Shown here piece after piece: positions 1 to 5,483 of a stretch of DNA of 13,101 nt; the stretch's first letter is position 1; each line of letters begins with the position of its first letter. The stretch is taken from the NCBI GenBank assembly GCA_965370435.1, contig CBDUUP010000093.1:1-13101 (forward strand). Reading direction: 5' to 3'. A model generated the notes under the pieces. It was not told where the DNA came from and ran no database searches. It saw only the letters and a list, made by a program, of their open reading frames with translations. The DNA comes from CBDUUP01 sp965370435. GTDB taxonomy: Bacteria > Chloroflexota > Anaerolineae > Anaerolineales > UBA11579. The position numbers were made by a program, and so were the translations under genes.

Positions 1-333
1 GGTTTCGGGGAGCGGCGGGGGGGTGATGGTGGGGGTGAAGGTAGGCCCCAGGGTGAAGGTGGGGCCCGGATTGGTGGGTGTTGCGGAAGGGACGGTTGGC
101 GTAGGCGAGGGCGTCAGGGCTTTCAGGGTAGCCTGCACGATGGCGTCCACCTGCGATTCGGGGATGAAGATGGACTCCTCAGGCGGATTGAGGGCATATT
201 TGATCTCCGCATACCAGCCGGAGATCCGGGGAGCCAGCCGGTCGTAGACCGGAGGCAGCCGGTAGACGCCGTAAGCCAGCAGGCAGCACACCGGCACGGC
301 GAGGATGGCGAGCAGGAGATATTTTCGGCGCAT
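1..333 (-). CDS. Membrane-anchored C39-like peptidase paralogue, N-terminal part (cut by window edge)
   Basis: This reading frame has no stop and runs off the left edge; 111 codons are visible. It starts MRRKYLLLAILAVPV, a short basic n-region followed by a hydrophobic signal-anchor helix (about residues 5-26). A stretch ending NPPEESIFIPESQVDAIVQ and a Thr/Pro-rich linker (TPSPTPTVPSATPT...) follow. All of this aligns with the first 90 or so residues of the complete protein at 1061-2335 (MQKKYTLLALLAIPVF..., NPPEEVVFVPQGQVDTIVQ, TPSPTATFTPT). I therefore infer that a C39-type cysteine peptidase domain lies beyond the window, but the catalytic part is not visible. This copy has about 15 extra residues before NPPEE (RISGWYAEIKYAL region). 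The ATG at 333 is chosen because the anchor helix begins there and a TATAAT lies 7 nt upstream. No Shine-Dalgarno sequence is present. Confidence 0.8.
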   Translation of the reverse strand, partial: MRRKYLLLAILAVPVCCLLAYGVYRLPPVYDRLAPRISGWYAEIKYALNPPEESIFIPESQVDAIVQATLKALTPSPTPTVPSATPTNPGPTFTLGPTFTPTITPPPLPET

Positions 334-340
334 AAAGGCG

Positions 341-349
341 ATTATAGCA
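341..349 (-). promoter_or_regulatory. Extended -10 promoter of the truncated peptidase gene; leaderless start
   Basis: On the minus strand the sequence reads TGCTATAATC, a perfect TATAAT with an upstream TGn extension. Only 7 nt separate TATAAT from the ATG at 333. Initiation normally occurs about 7 nt downstream of a -10 box, so the transcript should begin at or next to the start codon. No clear -35 is seen at 17 nt, as is usual for extended -10 promoters. Confidence 0.6.
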
Positions 350-612
350 TTGAAAAAGGATGATGGATGAAGGCGGAAGGATGAAAGATTGTGGGTGGCA
401 AGTTGCATGCGGCAGGTTGCAGGTTGGCAAGTTAGCAGGTTGCAGGTTTGGGGCTTTGAAGGGATGTAAGGAGGCGAAATTAGGATAGGGGAATGATATG
501 GAATGGGGCGTTTATGTGTCCCAATCTCTGTAGTATATTTTTTTACAAAAGCAACTTTTTTCTCATTTGGTGTTAATGTTAATAGTTTCAATAACCATTT
601 TTATCAACTAGC
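350..612. other. Intergenic stretch with short direct repeats, then an AT-rich segment
   Basis: No convincing gene is seen here. Positions 366-385 carry GATGAAGGCGGAAGGATGAA, which recurs at 2387-2406 upstream of the peptidase paralogue. Positions 397-448 hold direct repeats: GGCAAGTT at 397-404 and 426-433, and GCAGGTTGCAGGTT at 412-425 and 435-448. From about 520 to 612 the sequence turns AT-rich and must contain the promoter of the membrane-protein gene. Candidates such as TATATT at 534-539 are weak, so I do not call one. A short minus-strand frame at 179-430 has no family resemblance and lies over these repeats. Confidence 0.6.
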
Positions 613-630
613 ATGAAGGAGTTATACCGA

Positions 631-975
631 ATGGACACCAAAACGATTGGAAAATGGGTCTACCTGCTGGGTATTTTAGCGGCAGTAGTAGTTGCCCTAT
701 TCATTGATGATGTCAATGAATGGATCACCTGGATCTTGATGGCCGCAGGCATTTTGGCCGGCTGGTGGTACGCTGAACAAGACGACATCAAAGGCCGAGC
801 TATCCGCTACCTGGGTCTGGCCGCTGTGGCAGCGTCTTTGGATGGCTTTCTAACCTTTGGAGATTTCAATCTTGGAGGTTATATCACCACCATTGTTGGA
901 GCCGTGGTTGTGTTCTTGGGGCCGGTGCTTCTGACCGCCCTCACCATACGATTTGTGAAGAAAATTACGGGGTAA
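631..975 (+). CDS. Small four-helix membrane protein of unknown function
   Basis: This 114-residue protein is not recognised. It has four hydrophobic segments: residues 9-25 (WVYLLGILAAVVVALFI), 31-47 (WITWILMAAGILAGWWYA), 60-76 and 84-106 (ITTIVGAVVVFLGPVLLTALTI). Charged loops separate them (AEQDDIKGRA), and the tail RFVKKITG is basic and probably cytoplasmic. The frame opens at an ATG at 613, but AAGGAG at 615-620 lies inside that extension, 10 nt before the ATG at 631. The ATG at 631 is therefore the better start and gives MDTKTIGKW. The gene is alone on its strand between two tandem peptidase paralogues and is followed by a terminator. Its upstream region and coding sequence are more AT-rich than the neighbours, which would fit an insertion between the paralogues, though nothing marks a mobile element. 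Confidence 0.7.
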   Translation: MDTKTIGKWVYLLGILAAVVVALFIDDVNEWITWILMAAGILAGWWYAEQDDIKGRAIRYLGLAAVAASLDGFLTFGDFNLGGYITTIVGAVVVFLGPVLLTALTIRFVKKITG

Positions 976-1002
976 ATCTTTCCTAACATCACCTATTTCA
1001 AA

Positions 1003-1032
1003 AAAATAACCGCCAATTTTGGCGGTTATTTT
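1003..1032. terminator. Bidirectional rho-independent terminator
   Basis: A perfect 12-bp stem pairs 1003-1014 (AAAATAACCGCC) with 1021-1032 (GGCGGTTATTTT), with a 6-nt loop. On the plus strand it ends in TTTTCATTTC. On the minus strand it ends in a T-run that includes 1001-1006. It lies between the convergent membrane-protein gene (ends 975) and peptidase gene (ends 1061) and can serve both. Confidence 0.85.
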
Positions 1033-1060
1033 CATTTCTAGTAAATCGTATGGGGAAAAC

Positions 1061-2335
1061 TTAAGGCTCCACGCCCAGGCGTCTGAGCTGTGCCCAGCCG
1101 GGGGCGAAATTGGGGTTCAGGCGCACCGATTCGAGCAGGTCGGCGATGGCGCCTTCCAGGTCGCCGAGCATCTCCCGGGCCATACCTCGCCAGTAGAAGC
1201 TCTCCTCCAGGATGGCCCCGTGGCGGTCGTTCTTCTCCATGAAGACCAGCATGTCGTTCGACAGAGTGACGATGTCCTGGTACCGCCCGGCGTAGTAATA
1301 AGCCATGTAGGGGCCGGTCTGGTACCAGATCATCCGCCAGGCCCGCTCCTCCCAGGGGATGGCGTCGTTGATGGGCCAGGCGATGTCGTAGGCCAGGGCG
1401 GCGTCGAAATATTCGTAAAGGTAGACGTGGCTAGTGCCGATGTTGAAGGTGGCGTAGAACAGGTCCAGGCCGGTGAGATATTGGACTTCGGCCTGGGCGA
1501 TCTCCAGCGCGTGCCGGTCGTCCCACTCGTCGTCCAGCCAGGGGCCTAGGATGGCGAACAATTCAGCTTCCAGGGCGTGATCGTAGACCACGATGAAGGT
1601 GTAATTGAAGGCCCGCCACTCTTGGAACAAGGTCTCGTAGGGGACTTCTGTATTCGGGTCGATGTAAGCGTCCTGGGCGATGAAAATTCCCTGGCCTTCA
1701 TCATAGCCGGTGAGCAGCAGGTAATGGCCCATCCAGCCGATACCTTCCAGGGAGAAACTCTTTTCGACGATCACCGGGAATCCCCCGGCGATCAATCGCT
1801 TGAGCAGATCAAGGTCGCCGCCGAATCGCCAGAGCAGGCCCAGGTCGGTCTCCTGCTCGACGTAGTTCTGCATCTCGTAAGGCATGACGTTCTTATCATC
1901 CACGCGGTCGAGGCTTCCCCGCAGGTATCCGCCGGTGTCGTAGCGGTTTCCGTCCCATCCCCAGTAGGACAGCGCCATCGCCAGGTTGGCAGGGCCGCAG
2001 TAGTTCCAGACCCCATGCTGGTCCATATAGCGCACCCCCTCCAGGACGACGATTTCTGGCAGGGAGGTGGGGGTCAGGGTGGGGGTGAAGGTGGGCAGCG
2101 GGGTGACGCCGGGGATGGTGGGGGTGAAAGTGGGGGTGAAGGTCGCCGTAGGGGAGGGGGTCAGGGCACGCAGAGTGGCTTGGACGATGGTGTCAACCTG
2201 TCCCTGGGGCACGAAGACCACTTCCTCCGGGGGATTGAAATAGTCGTAAATGGGGGTCAACCGGTAGACGCCGTAGGCCAAAAGGCAGAACACCGGAATG
2301 GCAAGCAGAGCGAGGAGGGTGTATTTTTTCTGCAT
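1061..2335 (-). CDS. Membrane-anchored C39-like cysteine peptidase with C-terminal TPR
   Basis: This 424-residue protein appears to be an extracytoplasmic papain-like cysteine peptidase of the Peptidase_C39_2 type. Residues 5-26 form a signal anchor. Residues 58-93 are a Thr/Pro-rich linker (TFTPTFTPT, TPTLTPT). The catalytic domain spans about 100-255. Cys113 lies in NYCGPANLAMALSYWG, with Gln107 six residues upstream as likely oxyanion residue. His204 is in GHYLLLTGYD and Asp222 in IAQDAYIDP. Thus all expected catalytic residues are present. Residues 260-420 are helical, and the end (FYWRGMAREMLGDLEGAIADLLESVRLNP) is a clear TPR unit. Family members cleave leader peptides or other substrates, but no ABC transporter or bacteriocin gene is nearby, so the substrate is unknown. 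The gene is a tandem paralogue of the one at 1-333. The ATG at 2335 is supported by the anchor helix and a -10 box 9 nt upstream. Confidence 0.85.
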   Translation of the reverse strand: MQKKYTLLALLAIPVFCLLAYGVYRLTPIYDYFNPPEEVVFVPQGQVDTIVQATLRALTPSPTATFTPTFTPTIPGVTPLPTFTPTLTPTSLPEIVVLEGVRYMDQHGVWNYCGPANLAMALSYWGWDGNRYDTGGYLRGSLDRVDDKNVMPYEMQNYVEQETDLGLLWRFGGDLDLLKRLIAGGFPVIVEKSFSLEGIGWMGHYLLLTGYDEGQGIFIAQDAYIDPNTEVPYETLFQEWRAFNYTFIVVYDHALEAELFAILGPWLDDEWDDRHALEIAQAEVQYLTGLDLFYATFNIGTSHVYLYEYFDAALAYDIAWPINDAIPWEERAWRMIWYQTGPYMAYYYAGRYQDIVTLSNDMLVFMEKNDRHGAILEESFYWRGMAREMLGDLEGAIADLLESVRLNPNFAPGWAQLRRLGVEP

Positions 2336-2344
2336 GGTGAGAGG

Positions 2345-2353
2345 ATTATAGCA
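2345..2353 (-). promoter_or_regulatory. Extended -10 promoter of the C39-like peptidase gene; leaderless start
   Basis: The minus strand reads TGCTATAATC with 9 nt between TATAAT and the ATG at 2335. It is the same 10-mer as upstream of the paralogue at 333, and no Shine-Dalgarno sequence lies before the ATG. Both points suggest transcription starting at or just before the start codon. Confidence 0.6.
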
Positions 2354-2446
2354 TTTCTGGATGAGAGTGAGGTTAGGGAAAATAGGGATGAAGGCGGAAG
2401 GATGAAGGATGAAAGTCTGTCTTGCTTTCGTCCTGCTTTAGTCCTG

Positions 2447-2502
2447 AGCTTGTCGAAGGGAGCTTGTCGAAGGAAGCTTGTCGAAGGAAGCCTGTCGAAG
2501 GA
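2447..2502 (+). repeat. Four tandem copies of a 14-bp repeat (AGCTTGTCGAAGGA)
   Basis: Units lie at 2447-2460 (last base G), 2461-2474, 2475-2488 and 2489-2502 (AGCC variant). The first is preceded by CCTG, giving CCTGAGCTTGTCGAAGG, a form seen as dispersed intergenic repeats in many GC-rich bacterial genomes. The array ends 12 nt before the -10 box of the methyltransferase gene and separates two divergent promoters. Confidence 0.85.
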
Positions 2503-2514
2503 AAGGAATGAGGC

Positions 2515-2520
2515 TATAAT
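2515..2520 (+). promoter_or_regulatory. -10 box of the methyltransferase gene; leaderless start
   Basis: A perfect TATAAT, in GGCTATAATC, ends 7 nt before the ATG at 2528, and there is no Shine-Dalgarno sequence. A -35 at 17 nt spacing would be CTGTCG (2492-2497), inside the last 14-bp repeat unit. It is a poor match, so the repeat's role in the promoter is only a possibility. Confidence 0.55.
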
Positions 2521-2527
2521 CTGGGGT

Positions 2528-3316
2528 ATGGCAGACGGAAGCGTGGATTATGACGAGATCGCGAAGACTTACAACCGCCGGTTTGAGGTCAGCAAGCAGG
2601 AGGGGGTGGCGGCGGCCCTGGCGGGTTTGGCGAGAGATGTGGAGGCGACCCGAATTCTGGAGGTGGGCTGCGGCACCGGGCGCTGGCTGGCGGACCTGGG
2701 CGCAGTTACCAATCAGCTTTACGGCCTGGATTTTTCTATGGGGATGCTAGGACAGGCGGTGGAACGGGAAACGAGACTTCATCTAACTCAGGGGAAGGCC
2801 AGCCATTTGCCATTTCCGGCGGCCTCATTTGACCTGGTGTATTGCGTCAATGCCATCCATCATTTTGGATTTCCAGACCAGTTTGTAAGGCAAGCCCGGC
2901 GGCTGCTGCGGCCTGGCGGATCGCTGGCGGTGGTCGGCATGGACCCGCACGCCGGCCCGGTGAATTGGTACGTGTACGATTACTTTTCCGGAACGCTGGA
3001 GACTGACCTGGGCCGCTTCCCCTCCACGGAGACGGTGAAGTCCTGGATGACGGCGGAGGGGTTCAGGGAGATTCAATGGCAATCTGTGGAGCACATCCAC
3101 GACCGCAAGTTGGGTCGAGCGGTGTTTGACGACCGCTTCTTGCAGAAGTACGCCACCTCCCAGCTCACCTTGCTGACCGATGAGGCTTACGCCACCGGGT
3201 TGCTACGGATGGAGGCGGTATTGGCAGATGCGGAAGCCAGAGGAGATGATCTGGTTTTCGAGTCGGAGATCGTGTTGGGGATGGTGGCGGCGAAGGTTTC
3301 TCCTGAAACACCATGA
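2528..3316 (+). CDS. Class I SAM-dependent methyltransferase
   Basis: This 262-residue protein has the Methyltransf_11/25 fold and would move a methyl group from S-adenosylmethionine to an unknown small-molecule or lipid acceptor. Motif I is ILEVGCGTGRW (residues 43-53), which binds SAM. The acidic residue at the end of the second strand is in LYGLDFSMGML (Asp68). The region before strand 4 is ASHLPFPAASFDLVYCVNAIHHF (91-113), and the post-motif is RRLLRPGGSLAVVG (124-137). The C-terminal half (YVYDYFSGTLETDLGRFPS) varies between subfamilies and does not reveal the substrate. The reading frame continues far upstream without a stop, but that part lies antisense to the peptidase gene. The ATG at 2528 is chosen because it opens MADGSVDYDEIAKTYNRRF, a typical start for this family, and has a -10 box 7 nt upstream. 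The gene seems monocistronic, with a terminator 5 nt after its stop. Confidence 0.88.
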   Translation: MADGSVDYDEIAKTYNRRFEVSKQEGVAAALAGLARDVEATRILEVGCGTGRWLADLGAVTNQLYGLDFSMGMLGQAVERETRLHLTQGKASHLPFPAASFDLVYCVNAIHHFGFPDQFVRQARRLLRPGGSLAVVGMDPHAGPVNWYVYDYFSGTLETDLGRFPSTETVKSWMTAEGFREIQWQSVEHIHDRKLGRAVFDDRFLQKYATSQLTLLTDEAYATGLLRMEAVLADAEARGDDLVFESEIVLGMVAAKVSPETP

Positions 3317-3321
3317 GAAAA

Positions 3322-3353
3322 GACCCCGGTGACTGCCGGGGTCATATTTTTTT
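3322..3353 (+). terminator. Rho-independent terminator of the methyltransferase gene
   Basis: The stem GACCCCGG (3322-3329) pairs with CCGGGGTC (3336-3343) around a 6-nt loop, and a T-rich run follows to 3353. On the minus strand the hairpin is followed by TTTTCT, so it may also stop read-through towards the other side. Confidence 0.85.
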
Positions 3354-3376
3354 AAATTATTGAAAGGTTGAACGGA

Positions 3377-5209
3377 TCACTCTTCCTTGGTGGGCCATCC
3401 TGAGGGCGCCAGGGCGGCTGGCGGTTCGAGGGTGATGATAGGAGGCGTGGTCTCGGCCAGAGAGACGTTGTCCACCCCCACCTTTCCGCTGGGCACGTTT
3501 TGGATGCCGATGAGGATCTGGATGCTGTCGAAGTCGCCCGTGGCCGTCACCGTGCAGGTGAACAACGCCCAGGGGAAGGCAGCCCCCGGCCGAGAGTAGA
3601 TGCAGGTTTTCTTATCAACCATAGTTGGGCCGTTCTTGAGAATCAGCCGCGCCCCGGTGTACCCGTTGGCGGAGACATCCTTGCCGCCGAAGTAGAAGGA
3701 GAGGGTGTATTCGTCGCCGGTCGTCCCGCCTTGGGCCACGTTTTGCTGGATGACCTCCAGGCCGCCGTTGGCTGCAAAGTAATAGATGTAGCTGCCATCC
3801 TGGGCCTGATTGAGGGGGATGCGCCCGTCGCTGTTGGCGGAGACGTTTTCACTCCATTCTCCACCCAGAGCGTCCTCAAAGGAGCCGTTAGCGATGAGCC
3901 AGCAGCCTTCTCCCTCGCTGGTGAGCCAGGGATCGTAGTCCACGCTGCCGGAGCCGGCATTGGTCACACTGTCGCCGCTGCCCGACCCGTCACCGGAAGG
4001 CCCATCTGCGGCGTTCCACCAGTTGTTCTCGAAGACCAGGGCTGCGTCGCCAGTGTGGTAGAAGCCGGTGGTGTTGTTGATCAGGCAGTTTCCGGTTGAC
4101 CCGGCCGCCAGGGTGGGGCTGGTGGTAGCGAGGTTGACGCGGATGCCTGTGATGTTGGCTTCTATTCGGTTCTTCTGGATCAGGTGATTCTGCCCTTCAT
4201 CGGAGATGTCAATACCGTAGGTGTTGGCCGCTGGATCGCCTTTCGCATCCACGCCGATCCAGTTGCCGACGACCTGGTTGTTGTCGCCGTCGGAATTTAT
4301 GTAGACGCCCTGGTAATTATTGCCAATAATGTTGCGCTCAATCAAGTCGGATACGCCATCCAGGTTAGAGCCGACCAGATTGTTGGTTGAACTCTGCCGC
4401 ACGTAGATGGCTATGCTTAGGCCGATATCGGTAACGCCATCGGCGCCAAAACCGAAGTAGTTTCCGGCGATAACCATATTGGGGTTCGCATTGATGTAGA
4501 CTCCCCAGCCGTAATCACCAAATACGTTGCGCTCCCCGATGTCGTCCACCCCGTCGCCGTTAGTGCCAATGATGGCGCCGTCGGCTGAATATTGGAGCAT
4601 AATGCCCCAGCCAATGCTTCCCAGACCTGCGGTGCCCTCGGCGTTCACGCCGAGGTGGTTGCAGGCCACATGATGGGCGGCGTTGGAACGCAGTTCAATC
4701 GCCTTGCCGCCCCCCAGGCTGAGTCCGCGAATGGTCGAGGCGCCTGCTGTTTGTGATAATAAAAGCATGAAGGTGCCAGCGGCGGCGGTAATCTGCACCC
4801 GCATGTAGGATGGGACCGAGGCCGTGGCGCAAACGTTCGCCGGGGCGGTGCCATATCGAGGTTGGGTCGTCCCGTCAATGATAACCGCCTCAGTGGTTAC
4901 CGGCAAATCTGACAACAGCGCGATGGAACACACCCCCGCCGCCGAGCAATCCCCTTCAGGGATGTTGAACTCGATGGTGTCTACGCCCACATTGTTGTCG
5001 GCATCAATGAGGGCCTGCCGAAAACTGCCTGCGCCCGAGTCGTTGGTGTTGATCACCGTGAATGTGGTGGCGGCTGCGCGGGATGGCGTTATTGGCAGCG
5101 TCATCATCACTAAAGCCATGATGAGCAGCAGCCTCACGATTTTCCCGGCCGTGATCCGGCGAGAAAGGTTGTTCTTTACGTTTTGGAATGGTAGCGCTTC
5201 AATGTGCAT
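3377..5209 (-). CDS. Secreted right-handed beta-helix protein with C-terminal carbohydrate-binding-like domain
   Basis: This is a 610-residue exported protein. Residues 1-47 form a long signal peptide: a basic n-region with SRR, the hydrophobic IVRLLLIMALVMMTLPI, and a likely cut after SRAAA. TFTVINTNDSGAGSFRQALIDAD (about 50-71) is the hallmark opening of large secreted beta-helix proteins. Residues 75-400 are a parallel beta-helix. Two related blocks, IGTNGDGVDDIGERNVFG (214-231) and VGSNLDGVSDLIERNIIG (279-296), are each followed by GVYIN and a GN.FGxGADG / GNWIGVDAKG loop. ENNWWNAADGPSGDGSGSG (394-412) and VDYDPWLT close the helix. Residues 437-586 (LIANGSFEDALGGEW ... VGVDNVSLAE) resemble a galactose-binding-type module. 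Family members bind or degrade polysaccharides, but no catalytic residues are recognised. No LPXTG or PEP-type sorting tail is seen. The ATG at 5209 has AGGAG 6 nt upstream; a TTG at 5212 is too close to it. Confidence 0.8.
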   Translation of the reverse strand: MHIEALPFQNVKNNLSRRITAGKIVRLLLIMALVMMTLPITPSRAAATTFTVINTNDSGAGSFRQALIDADNNVGVDTIEFNIPEGDCSAAGVCSIALLSDLPVTTEAVIIDGTTQPRYGTAPANVCATASVPSYMRVQITAAAGTFMLLLSQTAGASTIRGLSLGGGKAIELRSNAAHHVACNHLGVNAEGTAGLGSIGWGIMLQYSADGAIIGTNGDGVDDIGERNVFGDYGWGVYINANPNMVIAGNYFGFGADGVTDIGLSIAIYVRQSSTNNLVGSNLDGVSDLIERNIIGNNYQGVYINSDGDNNQVVGNWIGVDAKGDPAANTYGIDISDEGQNHLIQKNRIEANITGIRVNLATTSPTLAAGSTGNCLINNTTGFYHTGDAALVFENNWWNAADGPSGDGSGSGDSVTNAGSGSVDYDPWLTSEGEGCWLIANGSFEDALGGEWSENVSANSDGRIPLNQAQDGSYIYYFAANGGLEVIQQNVAQGGTTGDEYTLSFYFGGKDVSANGYTGARLILKNGPTMVDKKTCIYSRPGAAFPWALFTCTVTATGDFDSIQILIGIQNVPSGKVGVDNVSLAETTPPIITLEPPAALAPSGWPTKEE

Positions 5210-5240
5210 CAATGTCTCCTTTCTAAAGTAGTTGATATGG

Positions 5241-5269
5241 TTATGTACCTGTTTGGTAGGTGTACATAA
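5241..5269. repeat. Inverted repeat upstream of the beta-helix gene (operator or leader hairpin)
   Basis: TTATGTAC (5241-5248) is the exact inverted repeat of GTACATAA (5262-5269), 13 nt apart. As RNA on the minus strand it can also pair ACCU with AGGU inside, with a 2-nt bulge. It lies about 30-60 nt before the ATG at 5209 and could be an operator or the last hairpin of the leader. Confidence 0.6.
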
Positions 5270-5281
5270 TAACGTGAAAGG

Positions 5282-5351
5282 TGTGAAAAACAGCCTTCTG
5301 CCCCTAAATATGGGGGCGATTCACAGCTTTCGACCCCTGTTTATTGGGGTC
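5282..5351 (-). promoter_or_regulatory. Potentially structured 5' leader of the beta-helix gene
   Basis: Read on the minus strand, GACCCC/GGGGTC (5332-5337 with 5346-5351, 8-nt loop) forms one hairpin. A second element has an outer stem TGTGAA/TTCACA (5282-5287 with 5320-5325) around an inner stem GCCCC/GGGGC (5300-5304 with 5313-5317). Neither is followed by a T-run on the minus strand, so they do not look like intrinsic terminators. I do not recognise a known riboswitch class. That the region is transcribed is inferred from the candidate promoter at 5405-5433. Confidence 0.35.
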
Positions 5352-5404
5352 ATTACGGAAATCACGGTATTCTGCATACCTACCACCTGTTTATGGAACG
5401 AGAT

Positions 5405-5433
5405 ATTTTATCATATAATGAAGAGAATCACAA
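5405..5433 (-). promoter_or_regulatory. Candidate promoter of the beta-helix gene
   Basis: On the minus strand TTGTGA (5428-5433) is followed after exactly 17 nt by TAAAAT (5405-5410), with TGA before the -10 as an extended -10 element. The start point would be near 5398, giving a leader of about 190 nt. The -35 overlaps the edge of the terminator hairpin at 5432-5460, and the same TTGTGA occurs beside the dnaK terminator without a -10. The match may therefore be partly chance. Confidence 0.4.
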
Positions 5434-5460
5434 AGAGCGGCGCACCACGCGCCGCTCTTT
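5432..5460 (-). terminator. Terminator of the four-gene operon
   Basis: A perfect 12-bp stem pairs AAAGAGCGGCGC (5432-5443) with GCGCCGCTCTTT (5449-5460) around a 5-nt loop, 23 nt after the operon's last stop codon. On the minus strand it ends CTCTTTGTGATTCTC, a modest U-tract. The same stem and flank (GAATCACAAAGAGCGGCGC) recur after dnaK at 11789-11817. Confidence 0.8.
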
Positions 5461-5483
5461 TATGCTCAAGATGGGTTGACAGG

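Noticed and set aside
613..630. Upstream ATG of the membrane-protein gene
   Set aside because: The extension contains the Shine-Dalgarno sequence AAGGAG that serves the ATG at 631, and no Shine-Dalgarno sequence precedes 613.
2447..2502. CRISPR-like array
   Set aside because: Units are 14 bp and directly abutting, with no spacers and no cas genes.
1577..2527. Long plus-strand open frame continuous with the methyltransferase
   Set aside because: It is antisense to the well-supported C39-like peptidase and runs through the 14-bp repeats. The methyltransferase fold starts at 2528, where a -10 box precedes the ATG.
5414..5419. TATAAT on the plus strand as promoter of a small RNA
   Set aside because: It has no -35 partner, and the transcript would consist of little more than the terminator hairpin starting at 5432.
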